A DNA stretch of 37,015 nt from Opitutales bacterium (lineage in GTDB: Bacteria > Verrucomicrobiota > Verrucomicrobiia > Opitutales > Opitutaceae). Shown one piece after another: positions 26,397 to 35,853 of this stretch. Within the stretch, counting starts at the first letter, position 1. Each line of letters starts with the position of its first letter. The stretch lies in contig JAJFLS010000484.1 in the NCBI GenBank assembly GCA_021772595.1, positions 1 to 37,015 of the forward strand, given 5' to 3'. Under the pieces are notes generated by a model. The model searched no databases, had not been told where the DNA came from, and saw only the letters and a program-made list of their open reading frames with translations. Made by a program: the position numbers and the translations under genes.

Positions 26397-27116
26397 CTAG
26401 GCGTTTATGCTTGGCACGATTGCTTCGATGAGGTCGGGCAGTTGTCGGATCGATTCGAGCTGATAGAAGTTGTCGTGCTCGTGGGGCGGCGCTTCGATTC
26501 GCTCGTGTTCCCAAGTAATTCGATACGGGATGTGAACGCCGTGGCCTCCAAGGTCGAGCACGGGAAGGATGTCGGATTTCAGCGAGTTTCCGATCATCAT
26601 GAACTGTTCGACGGGGATCTGGTTGCGTTGGAGAATTCGGGCGTAGGCTTCGACTGTTTTATCCGAAACGACTTCTGTGTGTTCGAAGCAGTGGGCGATT
26701 CCGGATTTCGCGATCTTGCGTTCCTGATCGCGTAGGTCGCCTTTGGTAATGAGGAGTAGGCGGAAGCGTTCGCTGAGTGTCTGCAAAACGTCGCTGACTC
26801 CTTCGAAAAGTTCGACTGGGTGAAGGAGCATCTGTCGACAATGCTCGATGATGCGGCGGATTTCTTCGGCTTTGATTTCGCCGTTTGTCAGGCTGATAGC
26901 GGTTTCGATGCAAGACAGGGTGAAGCCCTTGATTCCGTAGCCGAATAGCTCGAGGTTCCGCATCTCCGTTTCGTAGAGGACGCTTTCGACGGTTTTCGAA
27001 TCGTGGTATTCAGAAAGCAGTTCGCAGTATTTCTGATGGTGGTCCTCGAAGAGATTCTCGTTGTGCCAAAGCGTGTCGTCCGCGTCCAGACCGATGGTTG
27101 TAATGTGCCATTTCAT
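26397..27116 (-). CDS. HAD-superfamily hydrolase
   Basis: The 239-residue phosphatase-like protein has HAD motif I, LDADDTLWHN, near residue 10, motif II, LLLITKGD, near 127, and motif IV, IGNSLKSDILPVLDLG, near 180. The helical cap lies between I and II. Substrate is unknown; the context with a glycan-cleaving GH20 suggests a sugar phosphate, but this is a guess. The stop is 3 bases from the start of the GH20 gene. Confidence 0.87.
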   Translation of the reverse strand: MKWHITTIGLDADDTLWHNENLFEDHHQKYCELLSEYHDSKTVESVLYETEMRNLELFGYGIKGFTLSCIETAISLTNGEIKAEEIRRIIEHCRQMLLHPVELFEGVSDVLQTLSERFRLLLITKGDLRDQERKIAKSGIAHCFEHTEVVSDKTVEAYARILQRNQIPVEQFMMIGNSLKSDILPVLDLGGHGVHIPYRITWEHERIEAPPHEHDNFYQLESIRQLPDLIEAIVPSINA

Positions 27117-27161
27117 GGGCTCGCGATCAGGATTGAGGATCTAAAGGGATAGGGCGAGCAA

Positions 27162-27893
27162 TTAGCATTGGAGCAGTGTAGTTACTTCCAGCGCTCGTTG
27201 GAAATCGGGCCAGAGCGGAGCGTCGATGGCGATCGGCTCGCGAGTGATCGGATGCTCGAAAGAGAGGTGCGTGGCGTGAAGAAACAATCGTAGGAATCCG
27301 AAGTGATCTCGAAAGGCCTTGTTCTGATGGGTGTCACCATGCCGGGTGTCGCCGATGATGGGGCAATCGATATGCTGCAGATGCCGGCGCAGTTGATGGC
27401 GGCGACCGGTTTCCGGAAAGAGCTCCACGTGGGAATAGCGTGTCGTTTCGTATCGTCCGGATGGGAAGGGCAGCTCCACGCGCGCCAGGGTTTGAAAGCG
27501 TGTGGTGGCTTCCTGGGCCTCGTCGCTTTTCGATTTGGGGCCGCGATCGAGGAGTTTTCGCAAGGGGTGGTCAATCGCTCCAGAATCGGGCGTGTATCCG
27601 CGGGTGATAGCTTCGTAGCGTTTCGAAAAGCTACGTTCTTCGAAACACCGTTTCATCTAGGCGAGCGATTCGTCGTCTAAGGCGAAAAGCAACACGCCAG
27701 AGGTGGGCTTGTCGAGGCGATGGACTGGATAGACGCGGCGTTCCAGTTGGTCGCGAAGCAGTTGGATGGCGAAGCGTGTCTCTCTCGCGTCGATGTCCGT
27801 TCGATGAACGAGCAGGGAAGGGGGTTTGTTGATCGCTACGTAGTGATCATCCTGGTACAGAATTTCGAGGGTGTTGTTTTCGTCGGGCGTCAA
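27162..27893 (-). pseudogene. truC: TruC-type tRNA pseudouridine synthase interrupted by one in-frame TAG
   Basis: The frame reads as a full RluA-family enzyme of the TruC kind (tRNA uridine 65). LEILYQDDHYVAINKPPSLLVHR is near the start, with the catalytic Asp in VHRLDKPTSGVLLFAL, and then GRRHQLRRHLQHIDCPIIGDTRHGD. After LFALDDESLA a TAG at 27657-27659 interrupts it, and the same frame continues at once with MKRCFEERSFSKRYEAI, so no residue is missing. The TAG could derive from CAG. The next codon is ATG, so reinitiation could give two fragments. The open frame extends to a TTG at 27944, but that lies in the terminator T-tract; the TTG at 27893 is likelier. A sequencing error or readthrough is possible. 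Confidence 0.8.
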
Positions 27894-27940
27894 GGGAGAG
27901 GTTATCCGCTCGAACGCGCCGATCTGGCAAGCCGGATGCA

Positions 27941-27975
27941 ACAAAAAAAGATCCGCGCCCCCACGACGCGGATCT
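27941..27975 (-). terminator. terminator of the DUF4097 gene
   Basis: On the minus strand a 9-bp perfect stem (AGATCCGCG and CGCGGATCT, nine-base loop) is followed by a run of T with TTTTTTT. It lies about 70 bases past the stop of the gene at 28046. Confidence 0.85.
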
Positions 27976-28045
27976 TCCCCCTTTGTTTTCCCTCTTGGAC
28001 TAGTTTCCCTCCAAACTTCCCAAGTGAAACTCTTGAAAATTCTCT

Positions 28046-28999
28046 CTATAGATGTCTGACGCTTATGCTCCCGCCGGACGTATGAAGCTCCAGCGTCGGT
28101 CCTCCTCCATTAACTTTTCCTTCAGCGTGACTGCGTTTGAGTTCGCCTTTCATCGTAATCGGAAATTCGGTACGGACTCCGCCTCCGCTCGTGTGAGCGC
28201 TGAGGTAGAAACTCTCGTTGCGCGGAAGTTTTGCGGTAATGCTTCCTCCTGAGGTTTTCAATCTGGTGTCGGCGTCGATGCCTCTTGGAAAGCTAGCAGT
28301 AATTCCTCCGCCGGATGTTTTCGCGTCAAGCGGTCCATTGAGTCCGTTGGCCCAGATCCCTCCTCCTGAAGTGCGAAGTTTTGATTGTCCGGCGATCGCC
28401 TCGACCGAGACCCGCCCGCCGGAAGTGGAGAGATCCACGTCACCGTTGATGTCGGATGCTTCGACGGATCCGCCACTGGTGTGAGCATGGACGGGGCCGT
28501 TGATTTCCTGAAACTCCAGATGGCCTCCTGATGTTTGGGCTTCCACCTCGCCGTCGATGCCTGTGACTTCAATGTGGCCGCCGGATGTGTTTAGGTCTAC
28601 GTCGACCGAACGTGCGGTGGCGATTACTACGTTGAAATTCACTGTCGGCTTTTTCCGAAAGAACGACCAGACGCTGTTCGATCGATCGTACTTGAATTCT
28701 ATATACAGGACGTCGCCGCGGGTTTCTATAGTCTGCTCGATATCTTCTTCCATGTCGTCCGCCTCGCTTTCCGACGCGCGTTGAAATACTTGCTCGACGA
28801 CTAAATGAGCATCGGGCCGATCTTCTCCCTCTATGTTGATGTAGCCGCCCTGGACGGAAACTATGATTTTGGAAATCCCATCAAGATCGATGGTTTGCTC
28901 GATGGAGCGGACAATTTTCGACGCGCCAAAAGATAAGGCGGGGAGCAGCGCGAAGAGCGCGATGGCGGGCAGGAGAGTCTTACTCTTTTTCATTGGCAT
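28046..28999 (-). CDS. exported DUF4097-type beta-solenoid protein
   Basis: The protein has about 317 residues with a Sec signal (MKKSKTLLPAIALFALLPALSFGA). The start is placed at ATG 28999; an ATG two codons on is equally possible. The open frame continues to 29383 but that part is basic, low in conservation-like features and crosses a REP repeat. From residue 138 an 18-residue repeat beginning TSGG occurs five times, followed by longer variants, nine TSGG in all. This is the pattern of a right-handed beta-solenoid of the DUF4097 family, probably envelope-associated. The residue stretch 75-95 is acidic. Function is unknown. Confidence 0.82.
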   Translation of the reverse strand: MPMKKSKTLLPAIALFALLPALSFGASKIVRSIEQTIDLDGISKIIVSVQGGYINIEGEDRPDAHLVVEQVFQRASESEADDMEEDIEQTIETRGDVLYIEFKYDRSNSVWSFFRKKPTVNFNVVIATARSVDVDLNTSGGHIEVTGIDGEVEAQTSGGHLEFQEINGPVHAHTSGGSVEASDINGDVDLSTSGGRVSVEAIAGQSKLRTSGGGIWANGLNGPLDAKTSGGGITASFPRGIDADTRLKTSGGSITAKLPRNESFYLSAHTSGGGVRTEFPITMKGELKRSHAEGKVNGGGPTLELHTSGGSISVRHL

Positions 29000-29104
29000 G
29001 GTGAGGTTGTACATGCTTATACACGAGAGTTGGGGGAAGAGTTGCAGGAAATTTTTTTGGAGACTGTTTTTCCTGCGAGACTTCCAGTATGTTGATTTCA
29101 AAAG

Positions 29105-29163
29105 GTAGGGCCCGCCTGGCAGTCGAGCCCTACCAATCGGTGCGGCGCAAGCGCCGACCCTAC
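29105..29163. repeat. REP-like hairpin pair with GTAG
   Basis: Two palindromic units carry GTAG at 29105-29108 on the plus strand and at 29160-29163 on the minus strand. The second contains the stem GGCGC-TT-GCGCC. The right end overlaps the stop codon of the Rsm22-like gene. Confidence 0.65.
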
Positions 29164-30167
29164 GATTCTTCTTGTTCCGCGGGCTTTCCGGAGCGGATGC
29201 GGCCGGAGACGGTTTCAGTCCATTCGTAGAGGGTTCCGCTTTTCCCTTTCTTGATGATTTTCCAAAGCGTCTTGTCGTCGCGTTTCTGGAGTTCGTAATC
29301 GTTGAGACCGTTGTGGTCGCAAGAGAAAATTCGGGAGAAGCCTTTATACTGTCGGGGCCTGCCCAATACGCGTGATTTGCCATCTAGCGAGCGAGCCGGT
29401 TCGTGGCGTTTGGCATCCAATACGAGAAAGCTGTAGGGCAGGCTGCGAAGATCGATCTCCATGATTTGGCCGAAGCGGGCCCAGTCTCCATCGGTGAACG
29501 CTTCGACGGGTGGTTTTGCGAAAAAATGGCACCAGTGGCGCGCGTTTTCTTCGCGATGCATGGGGCAGCTCTGGGAGCCGACGCACGGCGCCACGGGCGA
29601 GAATTCGCCAAGCAGCCGATCGCGCTGCTCGGTGAGCAATCGGCTGCTTTGGGAGCTTCCGGGCTCGACCCAGAAGATCTGCGAAGCGCTGCGGACGAAT
29701 CCTGCGAGACTATCGCGATCGTTTAGGGTCAACTCGTTGAGAACATGGCTCGCTAGGAAAAGCGTGTCTTCGAGCGAAGCGATCGAGCTGGGATTGGCGA
29801 TTGAGACTTTGAGGTTCGGATAGCGGGCCGCGATTGCGTTTCTAGCGAACTCGCAGGCGAGCGTCGAGTGATCCCAAAGGAAAACCTCTTCGAGAGCTTC
29901 CGAATCGACCGCGTCGAGAAGTCGAAGCGTTGCGATGCCGGAGCCGCATCCCCAGTCGAAAAGGCGGGCGGATCGCAGTTGCCATCCTGCCTGCTTGGCT
30001 TGTTCGATGGCGTCGTCCCACTTCCAGCCAATACGTGCGGCGAAAAAGCGATGATACTGGGCGAGGTCACTGGAGGATTTCCAATAGACACCGGTGGCTC
30101 CTTTTGCGTTGAGGAATTCGGTTCTCAGTCGTTCGAGAGTATTCCAGTCTGCGGCATTTGCTTCCAT
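29160..30167 (-). CDS. Rsm22-like SAM-dependent methyltransferase (small ribosomal subunit)
   Basis: The 335-residue protein has a class I methyltransferase fold with the SAM loop FDWGCGSGIATLRLL near residue 69 and an acidic partner, FLWDHS, near 98. The C-terminal part has the Rsm22 pattern: VAPCVGSQSCPMHREENARHWCHFF, with cysteines and a WCHF motif. Mitochondrial Rsm22 relatives act on or assemble the small ribosomal subunit. The bacterial role is less settled. The stop codon lies in a REP repeat, which is a slight oddity: the element abuts the coding end. Confidence 0.82.
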   Translation of the reverse strand: MEANAADWNTLERLRTEFLNAKGATGVYWKSSSDLAQYHRFFAARIGWKWDDAIEQAKQAGWQLRSARLFDWGCGSGIATLRLLDAVDSEALEEVFLWDHSTLACEFARNAIAARYPNLKVSIANPSSIASLEDTLFLASHVLNELTLNDRDSLAGFVRSASQIFWVEPGSSQSSRLLTEQRDRLLGEFSPVAPCVGSQSCPMHREENARHWCHFFAKPPVEAFTDGDWARFGQIMEIDLRSLPYSFLVLDAKRHEPARSLDGKSRVLGRPRQYKGFSRIFSCDHNGLNDYELQKRDDKTLWKIIKKGKSGTLYEWTETVSGRIRSGKPAEQEES

Positions 30168-30223
30168 CTACGAGTCGTTTGGCTGCGGAAATTGGACAAA
30201 GCCCGCAGGGAAGTCGATAGGGG

Positions 30224-30344
30224 AATCGGAACGACGCAGTCATTCCACTGCAAGGTGAGCTTCTTGTACCGGTAGGAGCCTGCTTGCAGGCGATTTGCTT
30301 CGCTCGTCAATCGTTGGGGGTATCGCCTGCAAGCAGGCTTCTAC
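30224..30344. repeat. REP-like hairpin cluster
   Basis: A first hairpin (30227-30247) repeats the 18 bases AATCGGAACGACGCAGTC found at 7669. Two 22-base arms (30272-30293 and 30323-30344) then pair with one mismatch, each with the palindrome GCCTGC-TT-GCAGGC and the tetranucleotide GTAG at the outer end. Confidence 0.7.
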
Positions 30345-30420
30345 ATTTAGCGAGCCCTTAATGAACCAATAGCGTATTGGCTTGTCATGTTTTTCCTTCA
30401 AGGCACGTTTTAGCCTAGTA

Positions 30421-32166
30421 ATGAAGACCATTTGGAGAGTTTCTAGCTATCTTTTCCGCTACAAGGCGATGTTCTGGCTGACGATCGGGCTGGCGATTTC
30501 GAGCACGCTTTTCGTAATGGCGATCCCGCTGGTGACGCGGCATATCGTGAATGATATCCTGCCGGAAAAAGACATGAGGCTGCTTTTGTGGTCGGTTCTC
30601 GCGATCGTCGGCTGTTACTTTTTTAGAGAGATTTTCAATTCACTTCGTATCCGAGTGAATAATACATTGGAGCAGAAAGTGCTTATCGATATTCGGCGGG
30701 ACCTGCATGACAAGCTCATGGAACTGCCGATCGGCTACTTCGACAATCGCAAATCGGGTGATATTGCGTCGCGGGTCATTGAAGACGTACAGAATGTTGA
30801 ACGCGTTATTCTAGACGGGACAGAGCAAGGGAGCACAGCGTTGCTGACGATCATCGGCGTGACTGGGACGCTCTACTATTTCGAACCGACGCTGGCGACG
30901 CTGATGATTCTGCCGATACCGATCATGATCGTGATGGCACGTTTCCATTTTAAGGCTCAGGCGAGGAATTGGAGAAAAGTTCGAGCGTCGGCAGGTGATT
31001 TGAATTCGCTCTTGATCGAGGACATCCAGGGGAATCGTTTGATCAACTCCTTCGCTCTGAAGGATCAGGAAAAGAAGCGCTTCAAGGACCGATCGATCGA
31101 GCTTCACGATCTTACGCTGAAGTCGATGTTCCGCTGGTCGATTCACGGGCCGGCTACGAATTTCGTAGTGAGCATGGGAGGGGTCGCGGTGGTAGGCTAT
31201 GGCGGCTATCTTTTCTCAACCGAGCCGGAACGATTCCAGGCGGGCGACTTCTTGATGTTCTTCATATATTGCTCGATGCTGTACATGCCGTTGAGCCAGT
31301 TGAACGGGCTCAATAACTTGATCGCGACGGGTAAGGCTTCTGGAGAGCGCGTTTTCGAGATGCTGGATTACGCGGTCGATATCAAGAGTCCGGATACACC
31401 AAAGCCATTTCCGGAAGGATTGCTGAGAGTGGAGTTCGGATCCGTGGGGTTCAGCTATCAAGGGAGGGACCAGCTGCTTTCGGATTTCTCTTTGAATCTA
31501 GTCGAAGGCAAGGTGACTGCCCTGGTAGGCCATACCGGCGCGGGGAAATCGACTGTAGCGAATCTTTTGCAGCGGTATTACGACGTGACTACTGGTTCTG
31601 TCGCGATAAACGGCGTGGATGTGCGGGACTTGGATTTGATGAGCTTGCGAATGCACATTGGCGTGGTAGCCCAGGATCCGTTTCTTTTTGACGGGACGGT
31701 TAAGGACAACCTGGTTTTGGCCAAACAGGAAGCGACCGAGGACGAGCTGGTGGAAGCTCTGAAAGGCGCCAGCGCGTGGGATTTCGTATCCAATCTTCCT
31801 GACGGCATGGACACGCGAATCGGCGAGCGCGGCATCCGGCTCAGCATGGGGGAAAAGCAGCGGCTGACAATCGCCCGCGTTATCCTGAGAAATCCGCCGC
31901 TGGTGATTCTCGACGAAGCGACATCGAGCGTCGATACGCTCACGGAAGCGAAGATCCAACTGGCGGTGGACAATCTGGTCAAGCAGCGCACGACTCTCGT
32001 GATAGCCCATCGTCTATCGACAGTGCGGCAAGCGGACCAGATCGTGGTACTCGACCAAGGGTGCATCGTGGAAAAGGGCTCGCACGAAGAGTTGATCGGA
32101 AGGGACGGGCATTACGCCAAGCTCTGGCGGACGCAGACTGATCTGATTGAGGAGAACGCGTTTTAG
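30421..32166 (+). CDS. ABC exporter, fused permease and ATPase (MsbA/multidrug type)
   Basis: The protein of about 581 residues starts at the ATG at 30421; an earlier TTG in frame gives 13 extra residues without support. Six membrane helices occupy about 15-320. The ATPase domain has Walker A GHTGAGKSTV near 370, the signature LSMGEKQR near 475, Walker B LVILDEATSSVD near 498, and the H-loop AHRLSTVRQADQ. It is a half-transporter likely working as a homodimer in the inner membrane. The substrate, a lipid or drug, is not evident. No substrate-binding protein is adjacent. Confidence 0.9.
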   Translation: MKTIWRVSSYLFRYKAMFWLTIGLAISSTLFVMAIPLVTRHIVNDILPEKDMRLLLWSVLAIVGCYFFREIFNSLRIRVNNTLEQKVLIDIRRDLHDKLMELPIGYFDNRKSGDIASRVIEDVQNVERVILDGTEQGSTALLTIIGVTGTLYYFEPTLATLMILPIPIMIVMARFHFKAQARNWRKVRASAGDLNSLLIEDIQGNRLINSFALKDQEKKRFKDRSIELHDLTLKSMFRWSIHGPATNFVVSMGGVAVVGYGGYLFSTEPERFQAGDFLMFFIYCSMLYMPLSQLNGLNNLIATGKASGERVFEMLDYAVDIKSPDTPKPFPEGLLRVEFGSVGFSYQGRDQLLSDFSLNLVEGKVTALVGHTGAGKSTVANLLQRYYDVTTGSVAINGVDVRDLDLMSLRMHIGVVAQDPFLFDGTVKDNLVLAKQEATEDELVEALKGASAWDFVSNLPDGMDTRIGERGIRLSMGEKQRLTIARVILRNPPLVILDEATSSVDTLTEAKIQLAVDNLVKQRTTLVIAHRLSTVRQADQIVVLDQGCIVEKGSHEELIGRDGHYAKLWRTQTDLIEENAF

Positions 32167-32217
32167 GGAGTGGGGACTAGGTCGTTGCCCTACCTGAATG
32201 CGAATTTTTTCCTAAAC

Positions 32218-33120
32218 CTATTCCTCGAAGGCCAGGTCGGTTCCGGCAAACTCCTCCAAAACCTTCGCAATGATTGTGGTGTCCTTGTTGCCCCAATCTT
32301 GGTCGAGAGCGTGCTGACGCAGGCCTTGAACTAATGTACCCAGCTTTTGGGGAGCGCCCAATCTTTCAGCTAGGTCCAAGGCCAGTCCGGCGTCTTTGAC
32401 CATGAGGTTCATGCCAAAGCCGTTGTCGAAATTTCGTTTGATGATCCGCTCGGGAATGGCGCGGTGTAGGTGGGCATTGTTTGCGGCCGTGCCGGATAGA
32501 ATCTCCTGCATGTCGGCGAAGCGCAGTCCGGCTTTGCGTCCCATCAGCAAGGCCTCGATCGTTGCCGCCAGAGTTACGCCTGCCAGTTGGTTGTTGATCA
32601 ACTTCATGGTCACGCCTGCGCTGGTGGGGCCGCAGTGAACGCATCGACCCAGGTGGGCGAGAAAGGAGCTGGCTTTTTCGAAATTCTCCGGCGAGCCGCC
32701 CACCATGAAAAGGAGTTTCCCGGCTTCGGCATCCACGGTGAGGCCACCGATGGCTGCATCTAGAATTTGAATACATTTATTCTCGCACTTTGCGGACAGC
32801 CCTTTCGTAACTTGAGGGTCGATGGTGCTCATTTCCAGCCACATCAGTTCTCTATTTCCCGATGCGAGAATGCCTTGGTCGCCGCTCGCTACGGATTCGA
32901 CATGCGGGCCATTGGGAAGCACGGTAAGGAGTATATCGCATTGGTTGGCAACTTGGGCGGGAGAGGCAGCCGCTGCGGCGCCTTTGTCCACGATGCGCTG
33001 CAAGGCTGACGCGTCGATGTCGTAGGCCGTTAGCAGAATGCCTTGCTCTAAAAGCCTGCCGGCAACCGGCGATCCCATTTGGCCCAAGCCAATGATGCCG
33101 GCTCTGATTTCCTTTGTCAT
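32218..33120 (-). CDS. NAD(P)-dependent beta-hydroxyacid dehydrogenase
   Basis: The 300-residue protein has the family signature IGLGQMGSPVAGRLLEQG near residue 9. The substrate region GGLTVDAEAGKLLFMVGG near 125-142 and the catalytic Lys in KLINNQLAGVTLAATIEAL near 172 follow. The group includes 3-hydroxyisobutyrate and 2-hydroxy-3-oxopropionate reductases, and the exact substrate cannot be told. The gene follows the SDR gene by 24 bases on the same strand, so the two probably form an operon. Confidence 0.87.
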   Translation of the reverse strand: MTKEIRAGIIGLGQMGSPVAGRLLEQGILLTAYDIDASALQRIVDKGAAAAASPAQVANQCDILLTVLPNGPHVESVASGDQGILASGNRELMWLEMSTIDPQVTKGLSAKCENKCIQILDAAIGGLTVDAEAGKLLFMVGGSPENFEKASSFLAHLGRCVHCGPTSAGVTMKLINNQLAGVTLAATIEALLMGRKAGLRFADMQEILSGTAANNAHLHRAIPERIIKRNFDNGFGMNLMVKDAGLALDLAERLGAPQKLGTLVQGLRQHALDQDWGNKDTTIIAKVLEEFAGTDLAFEE

Positions 33121-33144
33121 GATTCGTACCCCGCTTGTTTGTGC

Positions 33145-33849
33145 TTATTCATTCAAATCTTTTTCCATGCTCCAGGGGATGAGTGCTCCGCTTCGATCCA
33201 GGAAGCGACCAGTGTTGGCCATGTCCACTCTGGCCAGTACTTGGCGCATTAAACGCACGGAGTCTTCGATTTCATAAGGCGCATCGCTACCGCCCATTTC
33301 CGTTTTTGTATGCCCCGGGCGGAGGCAAACATAGGGGATGTCATGACTCCTTAAATCGTTAGCCAGAATGACCGCGGCTGAATGGGCGGCTGCTTTGCTT
33401 GTGCGGTAAAGATAGACGCCTCCATTCTCGTACAGAGTCAGGCATCCCTGTTGACTGCCAATGGTGGCAGCGACTGGCTTGTCGGCGGCGGAAAGATTTT
33501 CGAGTAAGGCTTTCGTTAGAAGAACTGGGGCGATGGCATTCACTTTGAATCCATCGATCCACCGTTCCGCTTCTATACCCGAAAAGCCTTCGACCTTACT
33601 CTTGTCGTGAATAGCGGCATTATTGATCAGCAGGTCGATGGGATTCCCCGCGAGTGAATCGGCAAACGCATCGATGGCTTCAAAATCGAGTAGATCCAAT
33701 TTGCGAACCAGGACACCCGCTTTCGCTAGTTCTGCCGCTGCTTCAGGGTCTCGGCAACAGGCGATCACGTTCCAGTTATCGGCATGGTACTGTTTTGCGA
33801 ATTCCAAGCCCAAGCCTCGATTTGCTCCTGTGATCACTACGGTTTTCAT
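33145..33849 (-). CDS. SDR-family oxidoreductase
   Basis: The protein has 234 residues from the ATG at 33849; the upstream extension to 33882 is lysine-rich and not conserved. The nucleotide motif is TGANRGLGLEF near residue 7. NNAA lies near 80 and the catalytic YRTSK is near 145, with the usual Ser upstream. It resembles short-chain dehydrogenases of the C-factor kind, and the substrate is unknown. It is divergent from the sulfatase gene and lies upstream of the hydroxyacid dehydrogenase. Confidence 0.87.
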   Translation of the reverse strand: MKTVVITGANRGLGLEFAKQYHADNWNVIACCRDPEAAAELAKAGVLVRKLDLLDFEAIDAFADSLAGNPIDLLINNAAIHDKSKVEGFSGIEAERWIDGFKVNAIAPVLLTKALLENLSAADKPVAATIGSQQGCLTLYENGGVYLYRTSKAAAHSAAVILANDLRSHDIPYVCLRPGHTKTEMGGSDAPYEIEDSVRLMRQVLARVDMANTGRFLDRSGALIPWSMEKDLNE

Positions 33850-34263
33850 TTTGGTTTTTCGTTTTCTCGTCTTCGCCAACATTGTATTGAGGGACTCGCA
33901 AAGAAGGACTGTTTTTACGGCGCTCTATCTGCATGATTTACAGGTTTTCTCGGTTTGGCAATACGTGGCTTCTTGTAATGATTGTTTCTTTCTGTTGCTC
34001 AGAGCTTATGCTCAATGATTTTATTGGATGCAACCACTTGGGAAAAACTTTGCACGCGATTTTCAACGGCCTTTTTGTTCCTTAAGGAATCATCACGCAG
34101 GGGCGCGTAAACTTCTAAACTGGATTGGATCATTTTGCCCTCATCTAGTGTAATGACCTCGTCTTTGTATAAAGCAGAGCGGCAAAAAGAATCTCTTTGC
34201 TCCTTCTCTCCTATCGAGAAATCGCTCTAGACAACGGTATCCGGTATCGATAAGTCATAAACT
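33850..34263. other. intergenic region between divergent SDR and sulfatase genes
   Basis: About 414 bases without a convincing gene. It should contain promoters for both directions. A short direct repeat of GGTATC lies at 34234-34247, just ahead of the sulfatase start. No hairpin with a T-tract was seen. Confidence 0.4.
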
Positions 34264-35652
34264 ATGAAACGACGAGACTTTTTCAAGGCAGCAGCAGCCG
34301 GTATCACCGCGACCGCCACGACCTCTGCCCTTCTCGGCGCAGATCGAAATTCCAGACCAAACGTAGTCTTCCTTTTTGCGGACCAGATGCGCGCGCACGA
34401 CCTGGGATGCATGGGCAACTCGCAAGTGATTACGCCTCATCTGGACAAACTAGCTAGCGAGGGTTTAGTCGTCAAAAATATGATCGCGGCTTCGCCGGTT
34501 TGCACTCCCTATCGCGGGCAGCTAATGACCGGACGCTATGGCCACGCAACCGGGGTGGTGCATAACGACATCAAACTGCCCAATTCCGAGATCACGATCG
34601 CTGATCAGATGAAGCAAGCCGGCTATCATACAGGCTACATCGGGAAATGGCACTTGGCGGGCCATCGCGACAACCCGGTTGCAAAAGAAGATCGGCGCAA
34701 TTGGCTTTTCTGGGCGGTTCGCAATTGTTCTCACGATCATTTCAATCCGCAGTACTGGATCAACGATGAGACCGAAGCAGTCGCCGTAGATGGTTGGGAG
34801 CCTGACGTTCAAACCGATGTGGCGATTGAGTATATTCGAAAGCATCGCGACCATCCCTTCTTTCTGACAGTCTCCTATGGGCCGCCACACAATCCCTACA
34901 AGGCGCCCGAGCGTTTCGTGAACCAATACGAAGGCCGCGCGCTTAAAGAACGTCCGAATGTTCCGCCCCGCAATGAGAAAGACGCGGATCAATTGCTTCA
35001 CTATGATGCAATGGTCACCAGTCTCGACGAATGCGTTGGCCGCATCACTGCGGAACTCGATCGCGCTGGGCTGAGGGACAACACGATTCTGGTTTTCACT
35101 TCTGACCATGGAGACATGCTTGGCTCGCAGGGGCACCGGTTGAAGCAGCGCCCCTGGGAGGAATCGATCAACGTACCTTTCATCATTCGCCAACCCGGCA
35201 AGATCAAGGCGGGGCAAAAGCGGGACTGGATTGTTTCCTCTGTGGACTTGATGCCTACTCTGCTCGGTCTTTGCGGCGCTAGCATTCCGGACAAGGTTCA
35301 AGGAATTGATCAATCGGCTCTGTTCCAGGACAAGGACGTTGAGAAACGCGATTCAGCCTTTCTCTTCAACACCCACAACGGAGGTGGCCCCGGCTGCGAC
35401 TGGCGGGGAATCCGAACGAAGGATTGGGTCTACGCTTTTCACATGGCAGGTGATTGGATTCTCTACGATTTGAAAAAGGACCCCTACCAGTTAAACAACC
35501 TCGTCGACCGCCCTGAGTATAAACGGAAGCGCGATGAACTGCGAGACGCTCTCGACGCATTACGCGTCGAACTGGGTGAAGACCTCCCATTAAACGGGCG
35601 ACTTCCCGATCCCATACGCCTGCCGAAACCTACGTTGATAGAGCCAAATTGA
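34264..35652 (+). CDS. Tat-exported sulfatase
   Basis: The 462-residue enzyme begins MKRRDFFKAAAAGI, a Tat-type signal. The alkaline-phosphatase-superfamily fold has the metal Asp in FLFADQMR near residue 40, and the formylglycine motif PVCTPYRGQLMTGRYG near 80 (CxPxR, where Cys is converted to formylglycine). The metal site TSDHGDMLGSQG is near 280. It removes sulfate esters, probably from sulfated polysaccharides. An anaerobic or FGE-type maturase must exist elsewhere. No transporter or glycoside hydrolase is next to it. Confidence 0.9.
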   Translation: MKRRDFFKAAAAGITATATTSALLGADRNSRPNVVFLFADQMRAHDLGCMGNSQVITPHLDKLASEGLVVKNMIAASPVCTPYRGQLMTGRYGHATGVVHNDIKLPNSEITIADQMKQAGYHTGYIGKWHLAGHRDNPVAKEDRRNWLFWAVRNCSHDHFNPQYWINDETEAVAVDGWEPDVQTDVAIEYIRKHRDHPFFLTVSYGPPHNPYKAPERFVNQYEGRALKERPNVPPRNEKDADQLLHYDAMVTSLDECVGRITAELDRAGLRDNTILVFTSDHGDMLGSQGHRLKQRPWEESINVPFIIRQPGKIKAGQKRDWIVSSVDLMPTLLGLCGASIPDKVQGIDQSALFQDKDVEKRDSAFLFNTHNGGGPGCDWRGIRTKDWVYAFHMAGDWILYDLKKDPYQLNNLVDRPEYKRKRDELRDALDALRVELGEDLPLNGRLPDPIRLPKPTLIEPN

Positions 35653-35710
35653 CGTGCGAAAACGATAGCGCCGAGGCCGCCATTTTCGCGTGCGGTACTA
35701 TTCTGAACTA

Positions 35711-35853
35711 AGAGAGTGTCTAATAAATGCCATGAAGGCTCGGGACGGCGCCCGAGCACTACCTTTTTCTCGAGCGAAGCTCGAGCATTGGGTAGCGTCC
35801 GGGCGCCGTCCCGGATGAATAATGCGTCATATTGCATTTGTTGGACACCCTCT
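35711..35853. mobile_element. 143-bp MITE-like element with nested REP hairpins
   Basis: Imperfect terminal inverted repeats of about 20 bases with three mismatches (left AGAGAGTGTC, right reading AGAGGGTGTC) are flanked by TA on both sides (35709-35710 and 35854-35855), as for TA-target elements of the IS630/Tc1 type. Inside are two hairpins with GTAG at 35792-35795 and on the minus strand at 35759-35762, and a central stem CTCGAGC-GAA-GCTCGAG. No ORF for a transposase is present. Confidence 0.6.

Noticed and set aside
29000..29383. N-terminal extension of the DUF4097 protein
   Set aside because: It crosses a REP repeat and enters the Rsm22-like gene, and the true signal peptide begins at about 28999.
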